NCBI RefSeq assembly: GCF_011617245.1 | Contig: NZ_CP050152.1 | Span: 1,974,503-2,038,502 of the forward strand | Reading direction: 5' to 3' | DNA length: 64,000 bases | Source: Brevibacterium atlanticum | GTDB taxonomy: Bacteria > Actinomycetota > Actinomycetes > Actinomycetales > Brevibacteriaceae | In this document: positions 41,834 to 51,081 of the stretch, in pieces | How the letters are laid out: each line of letters begins with the position of its first letter | Numbering within the stretch: position 1 is the stretch's first letter | Made by a program: the position numbers and the translations under genes | Notes under the pieces: generated by a model | Seen by the model: only the letters and a program-made list of their open reading frames with translations | Told to the model about the DNA's origin: nothing | Databases searched by the model: none

Positions 41834-43042
41834 TCAGGCCGCTGAGGTTCCCAGGGCTCCGGTGATGACCTTGTCGTAGATCGACTCGAAGGTGTCGAGC
41901 GTGTATTCGATGTCGTGCTTGGCGACGACGTCCAGCGAGGCGCTCGACATCGCCTCGTGCTCGGCGTCCGAGGCCGTGCACAGGCGGGCGAACCGGTCGG
42001 CGAGGGCATCGACGTCGCGAGGTGGGAAGAGGTATCCGTTGACGCCGTCGCGGACGAGGTGCGGCAGAGCCACCGCATCGGCGAGCACGACGGGTTTGCG
42101 GGAGGCCAGCGCCTCGAGCGTGGCGATCGACTGCAGTTCGGCAGTCGAGGGCATGCAGAAGAACGTGCAGCGTTGGTAGGCGTCCATGAGTTCTCGGTCG
42201 CTGATCTTGCCGAGGACGTGGACGCGGTCGGAGATGCCCAGCTCCGCGGCGAGCTCTGTGAGCGGTGTCTCCTGGTCTCCGCCGCCGACGATATCGGCTT
42301 CGAGGCCGAGTGCAGGGTCCGTCTTCGCAACTGCTTCGACGATGTCAGAGGCATGTTTCTCCGAGGAGAGACGCCCGACGAAGAGGACTCGCGGCGGACC
42401 CGACCTCGGTGCGGGAGATTCGGTCTCACGCAGGTGGGCGAAGCGCTCGAGATCGATTCCGCAGGAGACCGCGCGGATAGGGGAGGAGAACCCGTTCTGC
42501 GTGAGCAGATCAGCGGCCAACTGGGTGGGCACCGTGATGAAGTCGGCCGATTGGAACTTTCTGCGCAGGTCCCACCAGGCGATGGCCGTGCCGCCGTCGA
42601 GGACGGCCTTAGGAGCCTTGAGATAGGGGCGCACATTGTCGGGCATGAAATGGTTGGTGGCCACGACGGGGATGCCACGGCGGATCGATTCGGAGAACGC
42701 GTAGCGGCCGATGACGAAGTGCGCCTGGGTGTGAACGACATCCGGCTGCAGGCTGTCAAGCAGTCTGGAGAGCTCGGGTTTCGTCTCCCAGGGCATGCAG
42801 ATCATCCACGTCGGATGCAACGGCCACCGGTGGGCGGTGAGTCGGTGGACGGTGACTCCGTCCTCGACGCTGACCGAGGGTTTCCCCGTGGCCGAGGGGC
42901 AGGCGACGTGGACATCGTTGCCGCGGCCGGCGAGTCCGGCGGCCAGTCGTTCGGCGAACTTCGCGGCACCATTGACTTCCGGGGCGTACGTCTCGGCCGG
43001 AATGAGGATTCGGCGGGTCGGAGTGGGACGGTGCGCAGACAG
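41834..43042 (-). CDS. GT4-family glycosyltransferase, apparent CTG start
   Basis: In the frame ending at 41834 the protein reads back without stop through RRILIPAETYAPEVNGAAKF, the required GT4 N-terminal domain, to the TGA of the upstream EamA gene (43046-43048). No ATG, GTG or TTG lies in this stretch before the TTG at 42820, which would delete the N-terminal nucleotide-fold strand. A CTG at 43042 with GAGGAG about 10 bp upstream is the plausible start, giving 402 residues. C-terminal motifs are VLFVGRLSSEKHASDIVEAV and MPSTAELQSIATLEALASRK (EX7E-like). It resembles PimB-type mannosyltransferases of actinobacterial lipid glycosylation; the acceptor is unknown. Confidence 0.82.
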   Translation of the reverse strand: MSAHRPTPTRRILIPAETYAPEVNGAAKFAERLAAGLAGRGNDVHVACPSATGKPSVSVEDGVTVHRLTAHRWPLHPTWMICMPWETKPELSRLLDSLQPDVVHTQAHFVIGRYAFSESIRRGIPVVATNHFMPDNVRPYLKAPKAVLDGGTAIAWWDLRRKFQSADFITVPTQLAADLLTQNGFSSPIRAVSCGIDLERFAHLRETESPAPRSGPPRVLFVGRLSSEKHASDIVEAVAKTDPALGLEADIVGGGDQETPLTELAAELGISDRVHVLGKISDRELMDAYQRCTFFCMPSTAELQSIATLEALASRKPVVLADAVALPHLVRDGVNGYLFPPRDVDALADRFARLCTASDAEHEAMSSASLDVVAKHDIEYTLDTFESIYDKVITGALGTSAA

Positions 43043-43045
43043 GGT

Positions 43046-43957
43046 TCAGCTCTCCTCGGTGTCGGTCATGGTGTCGGAACGGCGGGCGTTCCTGCGCTGA
43101 GCTTCTCGGTCTCTGACATCGGGATGATACCGCGACAATACAACGACTCCGGCGCAGGCGACCAATCCGGTGAGTGCGATGATGAGGATCAGCCATATGG
43201 GGGCATCGGCCGCCTCGCCGAGCACGACGGTGCCGAGGATGACGGCACCGATCGGATCGATGACGGTCAGGCCCGCGATGACCATCTCGGGCGGGCCCGC
43301 GGCGTAGGCGTTCTGGACGAACCAGGAACCCAGTGCCACGGCTGCGAGCAGCGCACATGCATTCAGCCAGGTGACCTGGGCGAGGCCGGCCTGCAGGAAT
43401 TGGACGCTGACGAGGTGGGCGTTCGTGGCGACGCACGCGAAGAGCAGCCCGGCAGAGACGATGAGCACGAGCTGCGGGGCGTGCCGAAACGCGAGCATGA
43501 TGATCAGGCCCAGAGCGACGACGACGGCGGTGATCCAGAACAGCGGCAGGGCATCCGCGCCGAGGTGGACCTCCGAACGGGCGATTGTCGCCGAGAGCGC
43601 GACGAAGACCGTCACCCCGATCGTGCACCAGACGACGGCCTGGACGAGCCGTCGGTTGACCTGGAGGCCGCGGTGACGGACACCGAGGAGCACGGAGACG
43701 ATGAGGGAGAACGCCCCGATCGGCTGGACGACCATGACCGGGGCGAGCGCGAGGGCCACGAAATTGCCAGCGGTGCCGAGGCCGAGGACGAACAGTCCCA
43801 ACAGCCAGCGTCGGTTGCTCAGCAGCTCGACGAAATGCGCCCAGCTCAGGCCGTTGTGCGAATCGTCCTGATCGGTGACGGCATCGTGCTGGTACAGGGC
43901 ACCATAGGCGAGGGCGACAGCAGCCAGGCCGGCGAGTGCGATTGCCACTATGGTCAC
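43046..43957 (-). CDS. EamA/DMT-superfamily membrane transporter
   Basis: A 303-residue protein from the ATG at 43957 with ten hydrophobic segments. The halves show AGNFVALALAPVMVVQPIGA and NAYAAGPPEMVIAGLTVIDP then IGAVILGTVVLGEAADAPIW, the latter being the EamA end-of-repeat motif. The C-terminal tail is basic and charged (DVRDREAQRRNARRSDTMTD). It is directly upstream of the GT4 gene and in the same frame, so the two are probably cotranscribed. Substrate unknown; lipid-sugar or metabolite transport is possible. Confidence 0.8.
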   Translation of the reverse strand: MTIVAIALAGLAAVALAYGALYQHDAVTDQDDSHNGLSWAHFVELLSNRRWLLGLFVLGLGTAGNFVALALAPVMVVQPIGAFSLIVSVLLGVRHRGLQVNRRLVQAVVWCTIGVTVFVALSATIARSEVHLGADALPLFWITAVVVALGLIIMLAFRHAPQLVLIVSAGLLFACVATNAHLVSVQFLQAGLAQVTWLNACALLAAVALGSWFVQNAYAAGPPEMVIAGLTVIDPIGAVILGTVVLGEAADAPIWLILIIALTGLVACAGVVVLSRYHPDVRDREAQRRNARRSDTMTDTEES

Positions 43958-44191
43958 AGTGATTCTTCCGGGGTCGGAGGGTGCTGAGTGGTGGTGGGGA
44001 CGGATTCGAGTTTACCGTCTGCCTGCAGGCATGGGACGGTCTTCAGCTGTGTCTGTCCTGACTGTACGGCTACCCGGGCGCAGTCGGTGGGGTTTGCCTC
44101 AGGTCTGTGAGCTAAAGCACTCGCTTCCGTTTTGTCTGCCTGCTCCGGTCTTTGCTAAGCTGGACAGCGCGTCCGCAGGTGACTGCGGCAT

Positions 44192-44264
44192 TCCTCCGTA
44201 GCTCAGTTGGCAGAGCATTCGACTGTTAATCGAAGGGTCGCTGGTTCGAGCCCAGCCGGGGGAG
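44192..44264 (+). tRNA. tRNA-Asn (anticodon GTT)
   Basis: 73 nt: acceptor TCCTCCG with CGGGGGA (one T-G pair), D-arm GCTC..GAGC, anticodon arm TTCGA-CTGTTAA-TCGAA giving GTT, and T-arm CTGG-TTCGAGC-CCAG within the usual 5-bp stem. CCA is not encoded. Confidence 0.95.
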
Positions 44265-44346
44265 CAGCAAAGGCCTCGTCTGTTTCAGGCGGGGCCTTCG
44301 TCGTACCTGGTGGGAATAGACAGTCTCGGCACCAGGTTGACCCACC

Positions 44347-45387
44347 ATGAGGTCTTTCGGATTCCTGAGTTTCGGGCACTATGACGCCGAAGGCGAACTG
44401 GACGCCGGGCAGATGCTTCGCGACGCCGTGGAGATCTCGGTCGGTGCCGACTCCATCGGCGTCAATGGTGCCTACTTCCGTGTCCACCACTACGCGACGC
44501 AGGCCGCCTCGCCGATTCCGCTGCTGTCGACGATCGCGGCACGTACTCAGCGGATCGAGGTCGGCACCGGTGTGATCGACATGCGCTATGAGAATCCCCT
44601 CTACCTCGCCGAGGAGGCTGCAGCCCTCGATCTGCTCTCCGACCAGCGGGTGGCGCTGGGCATCAGCCGAGGATCACCCGAACCGGCACTGCGCGGATGG
44701 GAGGCCTTCGGTTATGAGGACCCGAGCGGACCGAAGGCGGCGACCATGGCCAGGGAGAAGTTCGACCTCTTCCTCCGCGCCGTCCGCGGCGAACGCCTCA
44801 CTCCTGCCGATCCGCAGCAGTTCGGACCTAGTGTCAGGCTGCGGATCGAACCGCACTCACCGGGCCTCGAGCGTCGCATCTGGTGGGGTGCGGGATCGGC
44901 GTCCACCGCCGAATGGGCGGCGCAGCAGGGCGTGAATCTCATGAGCTCCACGCTGCTCACCGAGGCGACCGGAGCCGCATTCGGCGATCTGCAGGCAGAG
45001 CAGATCGACCGCTACCGGACAGCGTGGCGCGAGGCGGGACACGAGTGGACGCCCAGAGTGTCCGTCAGCCGCAGCATCTTCCCGATCACCACCGACCTCG
45101 ACGACCTGTACTTCGGCCGCAGGGGTGGGAGTCAGGGCGACCAGATCGGCATCATCGACGACACCAGGTCGACCTTCGGTCGCACATACGCCGGCGAACC
45201 CGATCAGTTGATCGAAGAGCTCAAGGCCGATGCTGCCGTCGACGCAGCCGACACTCTCATGCTGACGATCCCGAGTCAGTTGGGAGTCGACTACAACCTC
45301 CACATCCTCGAGTCCTTTGCTGAGCACGTCGCACCCGCTCTCGGCTGGGTGCCGACCGATGCGGGCACGGACGTAGGATGGCAGTGA
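44347..45387 (+). CDS. LLM-class flavin-dependent oxidoreductase
   Basis: A 346-residue luciferase-like TIM-barrel protein starting at the ATG at 44347. Landmarks are FGFLSFGHYD at the N-terminus, SIGVNGAYFRVHHYATQAAS, STIAARTQRIEVGTGVIDM, NPLYLAEEAAALDLLSDQRV and LGISRGSPEPALRGW. These match the F420/FMN-dependent monooxygenase family. The reaction is unknown. It is followed by a DHA2-type efflux gene at 45461, possibly cotranscribed. Confidence 0.85.
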   Translation: MRSFGFLSFGHYDAEGELDAGQMLRDAVEISVGADSIGVNGAYFRVHHYATQAASPIPLLSTIAARTQRIEVGTGVIDMRYENPLYLAEEAAALDLLSDQRVALGISRGSPEPALRGWEAFGYEDPSGPKAATMAREKFDLFLRAVRGERLTPADPQQFGPSVRLRIEPHSPGLERRIWWGAGSASTAEWAAQQGVNLMSSTLLTEATGAAFGDLQAEQIDRYRTAWREAGHEWTPRVSVSRSIFPITTDLDDLYFGRRGGSQGDQIGIIDDTRSTFGRTYAGEPDQLIEELKADAAVDAADTLMLTIPSQLGVDYNLHILESFAEHVAPALGWVPTDAGTDVGWQ

Positions 45388-45460
45388 TCGACACTACACG
45401 CAGGCAGCGAGCCCGTCGCTCGAGGGCGGTCCCTCCGCCGGGCGACACAGGAGAGAACGA

Positions 45461-46900
45461 GTGAGCGAGACGACGAAGATGACGCAGACCCAGAAGCGGA
45501 TCCTCCTCATCGGTCTCGTTCCCCTCTTCATGTCTCTGCTGTCGGTGTCGAGTATCAATGTCGTCCTCCCATCGATCTCCGCAGACATCCATGCCTCGAC
45601 CTCGGCGCTGCAGTGGGTGCTCACCGGCTATGCACTGTCCTTCGGAGTCGTCCTCGTCGCCGCCGGTCGCGCCGGCGATGTCTTCGGCCGTGGGCAGCTG
45701 TTCGCGATCGGTGTGGGTCTCTTTGGGCTCTCGTCGCTGGTGTCCGGCATCGCCCCGGATCCTCTGACGCTCAACCTCGCCCGCGTCTTCATGGGGTTGG
45801 GTTCAGGGCTGCTCAACCCGCAGGTCGTCGGCCTGCTGCAGCAGTATTTCCAGGGTCCGGCCCGCGGTCGTGCGTTCGGAATGATGGGCACGACCGTGGG
45901 ACTCTCCGTCGCCATCGGACCGGTGCTCGGCGGTGCGTTCATCGCCCTGTTCGGAAGCTACCTCGGCTGGCGCGCGACCTTCCTCGTCAACGTCCCCTTC
46001 GCCGTCGCCTCGCTCATCCTCGCCCGCGCCTGGCTGCCGAGCGGTGCCTGGCGACCCGCCGTCGCGGACGGAGCCGTGAACGAGAAGAACGACAGAGACC
46101 TCGACCCCGTCGGGGTGGTTCTGCTCGGACTCGGTGTGCTCCTCATCCTGCTGCCCTTCGTCGAGTCGTCCGTCGGCTGGTTCGTGTGGCTTGCCCTGCC
46201 ATTGGGTCTGGCCGCGATCTGGGTGTGGACGCGGTGGGAGCGCCGCTATGCGCGTCTCGGTCACCCGCCGATGGTCGATCTCGAGCTGTTCCGCATCCGC
46301 AGCTTCAGCAACGGCTCGATCATCATCACCCTCTACTTCCTCGGCGTGACCAGCGTCTGGGTCCTCGTGGCGATGTACATGCAGCAGGGGCTGGGGCATT
46401 CGGCGCTGGCAGCGGGCATGATCGGCCTGCCGGCAGCGCTGCTGTCTGCCGTCTCCGCTGATGTCTCCGGGCGATTCGTCTTCCAGATCGGGCGCCGCCT
46501 CGTCGTGTGGGGGATCGTGACCTGTCTCGTGGGTCTCATTGCGACCATCGCCGTCGTTCTGCTGCTGTCCCAGGGGATCGGCAGCGAATGGTGGATGCTG
46601 CTCACCCTCGCGTTCATCGGAACGGCACAGGGCATGGTGATCAGCCCCAATCAGACGCTGACTCTGCAGGAGGTGCCGCTGAAGTATGCTGGCTCCTCCG
46701 GAGGCGTCCTGCAGACCGGCCAGCGCATCGGCACATCGATGGGCTTGGCGATCATGACCGCCCTCGCCTTCTCGATCACTGCCGTGAGCAGTTGGCATAT
46801 GGGCATGGTCGGAGCCTTCGCCGCGATCGCTGTGATCGTCATCCTCGCCGGCGTGGTCGGACTCAGCGAAGTTCGCCGAGGCGGCCGCCGCCGCGGGTGA
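45461..46900 (+). CDS. DHA2-family MFS efflux transporter
   Basis: A 479-residue protein from the GTG at 45461 with about fourteen hydrophobic segments. Motif A is AAGRAGDVFGRGQLFAIGVG, motif B/C-like ARVFMGLGSGLLNPQVVGLL and GLSVAIGPVLGGAFIALFGS, and the EmrB-like SYLGWRATFLVNVPFAVASL. It exports drugs or metabolites using the proton gradient. The neighbouring flavin oxidoreductase may modify the same class of compound, but this is only positional inference. Confidence 0.87.
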   Translation: MSETTKMTQTQKRILLIGLVPLFMSLLSVSSINVVLPSISADIHASTSALQWVLTGYALSFGVVLVAAGRAGDVFGRGQLFAIGVGLFGLSSLVSGIAPDPLTLNLARVFMGLGSGLLNPQVVGLLQQYFQGPARGRAFGMMGTTVGLSVAIGPVLGGAFIALFGSYLGWRATFLVNVPFAVASLILARAWLPSGAWRPAVADGAVNEKNDRDLDPVGVVLLGLGVLLILLPFVESSVGWFVWLALPLGLAAIWVWTRWERRYARLGHPPMVDLELFRIRSFSNGSIIITLYFLGVTSVWVLVAMYMQQGLGHSALAAGMIGLPAALLSAVSADVSGRFVFQIGRRLVVWGIVTCLVGLIATIAVVLLLSQGIGSEWWMLLTLAFIGTAQGMVISPNQTLTLQEVPLKYAGSSGGVLQTGQRIGTSMGLAIMTALAFSITAVSSWHMGMVGAFAAIAVIVILAGVVGLSEVRRGGRRRG

Positions 46901-46993
46901 TTTCCCCGCGGTGAGGTTCTCGACAGAGTCGTCACACTCCCTCAGCTGTCAGCGCAATAATGTTACGTATTTTAGACAATCCGCTGTGTCCGA

Positions 46994-48310
46994 ATGTGGA
47001 AGACTGTGAACGCACATCAGCCCACGGAAGGAAACACAGTGGTCGAGGCTGTACCAGAAGACGACCTGGCACTCGAGGATCTCGTGCGCTCGGGCGGGAT
47101 CGAAACCTATTTCGCACCGGTCGTCGACGCCTTCACCTTCCATCGAGTCGGACATCAGATCCTGCAGGCCCCCATCGGAGACCCGGCACTGGGCCGTGCG
47201 GAATCCGAGAATCTGCGATCGGCGATGCACGACTCATCGATGATCGGCGATATCGATGCGTCCCTGCGTGATACTGCACTGCGGACAGCCGAGGGTGCCG
47301 GACTGCCGAAGTCGAACCGGCTGTTCCTCCACTCCGAGGCGGAGTCCTTCGCCACGCTCGAAGACCGCACGGGAGAACCGGACCGGTCCGTCATCCTCCA
47401 GCTCGACGCCAATCGTGTCGCGAACTCACCCGCCTCGGTGCTGCGATCAGTGCGCTCGGCCCGATCACTCGGTTGGGGAGTGGGGATGTCGGCGGTGGGA
47501 GCCGATCTCCGCAGTGCCTCGTTCGTTCCCCTCGTCAACCCTTCGGTCGTCGGGCTTCACCCGGACGTGCTGCGCATCGATTCGGATTCGCATCTGGCCG
47601 AACTCAACCGCCTGCTCCACGCCCATATCGAACGCACCGGCGCGGTCATCCTCGCCGATGGAGTCGAGAGCGAGGACGATCTTGACCGGGTGCGCGCGCT
47701 TGGTGCACGCTTCATGTCCGGACCCTATTTCGGGGAGGCGTCGCAGGAGCCGCCGCCGTTCGACGAGCCGAAAGAGGATGCACTCGTCTCGCACTACTCG
47801 CGCAACCTGCCGGCGCTGGGCACTCCGTACTCCATCTCTCAGGGCCTGCGTCGTGAACCGCTGGTGATGAACCGTGAGATGCTCATCGCTCAGATCGCTG
47901 CGCTCGAAGAACGTGCGCTGGCGTCGGGGACGGCGACGATCACGCTCGGTGTCTTCGGTGAGGACGAGACGTTCTCCGAGCCGACTCGACTCCGTTATGA
48001 GAAGATCCGCGACACCGTCGGTCTCACCGCCATGTTCTCGGGAGGATTCGACGGACCGCCGATCCCCGGAGTGCGCACCGGACTCGTCGACGCCTCGGAT
48101 CCGATGCGCAATGAGCACGGTGTCGTCGTGGTCGGCCCCGACTGGTCAGGCTTGGTCGCCGCATCGAAGCGAAACGATCCCGGCAGCGATGGCCAGACTG
48201 AGTACGACGTCTACATCACCACTGATCGATACACCTGCGTCGACGCCGCACGCAGCGTCCTCACCCGTGTCGCACCGCTCAACGGCGCGGCGGCGACACA
48301 GCGCGCCTGA
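46994..48310 (+). CDS. Degenerate EAL domain joined to a DICT sensory domain
   Basis: A 438-residue protein from the ATG at 46994. Residues about 20-250 follow the EAL phosphodiesterase order, but catalytic positions differ: GIETYFAPVV instead of the E-L-x-Y-Q-P start, VILQLDANR for the LEITE strand, VLRIDSD for the iKiDr strand and LADGVES for the AEGVE motif. The C-terminal 190 residues (EMLIAQIAALEERALASGTA, MFSGGFDGPPIPGVR, VVGPDWSGLVAASK) match the DICT domain. It is probably a c-di-GMP binding or signal-sensing protein rather than an active hydrolase. Confidence 0.8.
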   Translation: MWKTVNAHQPTEGNTVVEAVPEDDLALEDLVRSGGIETYFAPVVDAFTFHRVGHQILQAPIGDPALGRAESENLRSAMHDSSMIGDIDASLRDTALRTAEGAGLPKSNRLFLHSEAESFATLEDRTGEPDRSVILQLDANRVANSPASVLRSVRSARSLGWGVGMSAVGADLRSASFVPLVNPSVVGLHPDVLRIDSDSHLAELNRLLHAHIERTGAVILADGVESEDDLDRVRALGARFMSGPYFGEASQEPPPFDEPKEDALVSHYSRNLPALGTPYSISQGLRREPLVMNREMLIAQIAALEERALASGTATITLGVFGEDETFSEPTRLRYEKIRDTVGLTAMFSGGFDGPPIPGVRTGLVDASDPMRNEHGVVVVGPDWSGLVAASKRNDPGSDGQTEYDVYITTDRYTCVDAARSVLTRVAPLNGAAATQRA

Positions 48311-48401
48311 CCCTCGCCGAGGCGGCTGCCGGGTTGATGGCAGGGACTGCGTCGTCCGAATGGGACCGGGTGCGTCGTTGGTGCTAATCTTGTCTCGGTC
48401 G

Positions 48402-48478
48402 GCCCCCGTAGCTCAGCTGGTCAGAGCAGGGAACTCATAATTCTTTGGTCGCCGGTTCAAGTCCGGCCGGGGGCACCA
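48402..48478 (+). tRNA. tRNA-Met (anticodon CAT)
   Basis: 77 nt with encoded CCA: acceptor GCCCCCG with CGGGGGC, D-arm GCTC..GAGC, anticodon loop CTCATAA (CAT), and T-arm GCCGG-TTCAAGT-CCGGC. It has no initiator-specific first-pair mismatch. Elongator Met is the likely identity; a lysidine-modified tRNA-Ile cannot be fully excluded by eye. Confidence 0.9.
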
Positions 48479-48620
48479 CGCGGGGCATTGCATGCCCACG
48501 ACAGACACCCGACATCACCAGCGTCTTTGATGCTTGGCCGCTGGCCGAACATGGACTATCATGTGGTCAGCACCTCCTTTCGGATCGTAGGGGAAGACGT
48601 ATCCGAGGTAGGAGGCAGAA

Positions 48621-49118
48621 ATGGATATGACACAGGGCGTACTCTTCGTCCACTCAGCACCTCGTGCGCTGTGCCCTCACATCGAATGGGCCGCGGGCGG
48701 GGCGATCGGCGCGCAAGCACGCTTCGACTGGACACCCCAGCCGGCAGCACCCGGACTCGTGCGTGCAGAAGTCTGCTGGCGTGCGCCTGCAGGGTCCGGA
48801 GCCCGTATCGCTTCAGCGTTGCGCGGGTGGGACTCGCTCCGCTATGAGGTCACCGAAGAACCCTCAGCAGGTGTCGACGGCGGCCGCTGGAGCCATACCC
48901 CGGATCTCGGCATCTACCACGCTGTCACCGACACGGCCGGCAACATCCTCGTCCCCGAAGACCGCATCCGCTCCGTCATGGAACGTGCCGCAGGTGACCC
49001 TGCGAAATTCTCCGCAGAGATGGCAACTGCACTCGGCGAGGCGTGGGACGAAGAACTCGACGCCTTCCGTCACGCCGGTGAGGGCGCGCCCGTCCGCTGG
49101 CTGACCAAGGTCGGCTGA
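48621..49118 (+). CDS. DUF3145 protein
   Basis: A 165-residue protein from the ATG at 48621 preceded by GGAGG. It begins MDMTQGVLFVHSAPRALCPH and contains HIEWAAGGAIGAQARFDWTP and EVCWRAPAGSGARIASALRG, matching the actinobacterial family DUF3145. The function is unknown. In many actinobacteria it lies near the fabD-fabF operon, as here, where it converges on fabF. Confidence 0.88.
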   Translation: MDMTQGVLFVHSAPRALCPHIEWAAGGAIGAQARFDWTPQPAAPGLVRAEVCWRAPAGSGARIASALRGWDSLRYEVTEEPSAGVDGGRWSHTPDLGIYHAVTDTAGNILVPEDRIRSVMERAAGDPAKFSAEMATALGEAWDEELDAFRHAGEGAPVRWLTKVG

Positions 49119-49176
49119 ACCGCGCTGCTCCGGTCGGCCGTCGTCGCTCGATGACGGCGACAGCTGTTACGAATAC

Positions 49177-49219
49177 CGCTTCAGGGCACACCTTCCTACC
49201 TCGGGTGTGCCCTGAAGCG
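49177..49219. terminator. Terminator after the DUF3145 gene
   Basis: CGCTTCAGGGCACACC at 49177-49192 pairs perfectly with GGTGTGCCCTGAAGCG at 49204-49219. Confidence 0.85.
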
Positions 49220-49281
49220 TGCGTGAGAACATTTGATTACAGCAGTTGAACTCGCGTCACGGTGAACTCGCAGACGCAAAC

Positions 49282-49341
49282 GGCCCCGTTGGTGGTGGAT
49301 GGCACAGTCTCAGATCTTGACTGTCCACCCCCAACGGGGCC
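49282..49341 (-). terminator. Terminator of the fab operon
   Basis: An 18-nt arm starting GGCCCCGTTGG at 49282 pairs, with one mismatch, with the arm ending CCAACGGGGCC at 49341. It lies 60 bp beyond the fabF stop on the minus strand. Confidence 0.65.
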
Positions 49342-49400
49342 GGAACACTGTGCGGGGCCGAATCGCCTCTGTGCACGTCGCTCGCGTGGAGCGACGCTGC

Positions 49401-50645
49401 TCAGACGGAGCGGAACGCGACGACGGCGTTGTGACCGCCGAAGCCGAACGAGTTCGTGATCGCTGCGATGTCTCCCGAAGGAAGCTCCGCTGGAGTGTCC
49501 CGCACGATGTTGATGCCGACGACCTTCGGATCGACCTCGTCGATGTTGATCGTCGGGGGAGCGGTGCGGGTCTGCAGTGCCTTGACCGTGAGGATCGCCT
49601 CGACAGCGCCCGTTCCACCGAGGAGGTGACCGGTCATCGACTTCGTGGCCGAGACGAGGGTCTCTGCGACGCTGTCGCCGAGGAGCTCGCTGATCGCCAG
49701 CGATTCCGGGATGTCGCCGACGGGAGTCGACGTGGCGTGGGCGTTGACGTGCTTGATGTCGGATGCCGACAGGTCGCCGGCGTCGAGAGCCTGCTGCATG
49801 GCAGCCAGGGCGTGCTTGCCCTCCGGCTCACCACCTGTGATGTGGTACGCGTCGTTCGAGATGCCCCAGCTGGCCACCTCGGCGTAGATCTTCGCACCAC
49901 GGGCCTTCGCATGCTCCTCGGTCTCGAGGATCAGTGCACCGGCGCCTTCACCCATGACGAATCCGTCACGGTCGACGTCATAGGGCCTCGATGCGGTCTC
50001 CGGTGAGTCCGTGCGACGCGACAGCGCCTGCATCGAGTTGAACGCGGCCAGGGTGATCGGGTGAATCGCGGCTTCGGACCCGCCGGCGATGATGACGTCG
50101 GCGCGGCCGGAAGCGAGCACATCGTAGGCGTGGCCGAGGCTCTCGGTGGATGAGGCGCAGGCCGAGACGAGCGTCTGCACTCCGGCACGAGCCTTGAACT
50201 CCATGCCGATGGCCGCTGCCGGTCCATTGGGCATGAGCATGGGAACAGTGAGGGGCATGACCCGGCGCGGGCCCTCCTCCTGCAGAGTGTCCCAGGCGTC
50301 GAGCAGGGTCCAGACTCCGCCGATGCCGGTCGCCCAGGAGACGGCGGTGCGTTCCGGGTCGGTCTCCTCGAGGCCGGCATCCGCCATGGCCTCACGGGCG
50401 GAGATGAGTGCGAACTGGCTCGAAGGGTCAAGACGCTTGGCCTGAACGCGTTTGAGATTGTCTTCGACGACCTGTGGGTCGACCTGAGCGGCGAAGTCGA
50501 CGGCGAGGCCGTACTTCTCGGACCAATCGTTGTCCATCGTGTGGACGCCGGACGTGCCGGCCAGAATGGCTTCCCAAGTGGCATCGACAGTCGCGCCCAA
50601 GGGGGTTACCGCACCGATGCCGGTGACGACAACTTTAGATGTCAT
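49401..50645 (-). CDS. fabF: Beta-ketoacyl-ACP synthase II
   Basis: A 414-residue condensing enzyme from the ATG at 50645. The nucleophile is in LVSACASSTESLGHAYD (Cys), the two histidines are in VNAHATSTPVGD and SMTGHLLGGTGAVEA, and the C-terminal GFGGHNA turn is present. It elongates acyl-ACP with malonyl-ACP. It is the last gene of the fasR-fabD-fabH-acpP-fabF cluster, separated from acpP by a hairpin. Confidence 0.96.
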   Translation of the reverse strand: MTSKVVVTGIGAVTPLGATVDATWEAILAGTSGVHTMDNDWSEKYGLAVDFAAQVDPQVVEDNLKRVQAKRLDPSSQFALISAREAMADAGLEETDPERTAVSWATGIGGVWTLLDAWDTLQEEGPRRVMPLTVPMLMPNGPAAAIGMEFKARAGVQTLVSACASSTESLGHAYDVLASGRADVIIAGGSEAAIHPITLAAFNSMQALSRRTDSPETASRPYDVDRDGFVMGEGAGALILETEEHAKARGAKIYAEVASWGISNDAYHITGGEPEGKHALAAMQQALDAGDLSASDIKHVNAHATSTPVGDIPESLAISELLGDSVAETLVSATKSMTGHLLGGTGAVEAILTVKALQTRTAPPTINIDEVDPKVVGINIVRDTPAELPSGDIAAITNSFGFGGHNAVVAFRSV

Positions 50646-50670
50646 GGTACAAACCTCGTCGATAGAGTGG

Positions 50671-50698
50671 ACACGGCCCGTCTGTGGACGGGCCGTGT
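50671..50698 (-). terminator. Intercistronic hairpin between acpP and fabF
   Basis: ACACGGCCCGTC at 50671-50682 and GACGGGCCGTGT at 50687-50698 pair perfectly around loop TGTG. It would allow acpP mRNA to exceed fabF mRNA. Confidence 0.7.
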
Positions 50699-50711
50699 TC
50701 GGATGCTTGGT

Positions 50712-50963
50712 TCAGGCTTCCTGAGCCTTGTTGATGTAGTCAACAGCGTCCTGAACGGTGACGAGGTCCTTGACGTCGTCATCGGGGATCTTGACTCCGA
50801 ACTTCTTCTCAGCGTTGACGACGATGGTCATCATCGAGATGGAGTCGATGTCGAGGTCGTCGGTGAACGATTTGTTGGCTTCGACTGCCTCGACAGCCAG
50901 GCCGGTCTCTTCGTTGACGATCTCTGCGAGCCCAGCGAGGACTTCAGCTTCGGTGAATGCCAT
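50712..50963 (-). CDS. acpP: Acyl carrier protein
   Basis: An 83-residue acidic protein; the ATG at 50963 (MAFTEAEVLAGLAEIVNEET) is used because upstream in-frame sequence is non-coding spacer. The phosphopantetheine serine is in DLDIDSISMMTIV, with Ile in place of the common DSL leucine. Length and acidity are typical. It carries growing acyl chains for FabH and FabF, and sits between two hairpins. Confidence 0.96.
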   Translation of the reverse strand: MAFTEAEVLAGLAEIVNEETGLAVEAVEANKSFTDDLDIDSISMMTIVVNAEKKFGVKIPDDDVKDLVTVQDAVDYINKAQEA

Positions 50964-51048
50964 TTCTTTCCTACTTTCTGATTCCGGCCGAGGGTCTTTC
51001 GGCCGCTTGAGGAACTTTTCGACGAGTGTCCCGCCGAATATCTTAGGA

Positions 51049-51074
51049 CATTCACGGAGAGTTTTCCGTGAATG
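51049..51074 (-). terminator. Intercistronic hairpin between fabH and acpP
   Basis: CATTCACGGA at 51049-51058 pairs with TCCGTGAATG at 51065-51074, starting 8 bp after the fabH stop on the minus strand. Confidence 0.6.
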
Positions 51075-51081
51075 GTGTGTC

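Noticed and set aside
41915..43987. Long plus-strand frame of 690 residues across the glycosyltransferase and EamA genes
   Set aside because: It is the antisense of two genes with clear family motifs. It is charged low-complexity sequence.
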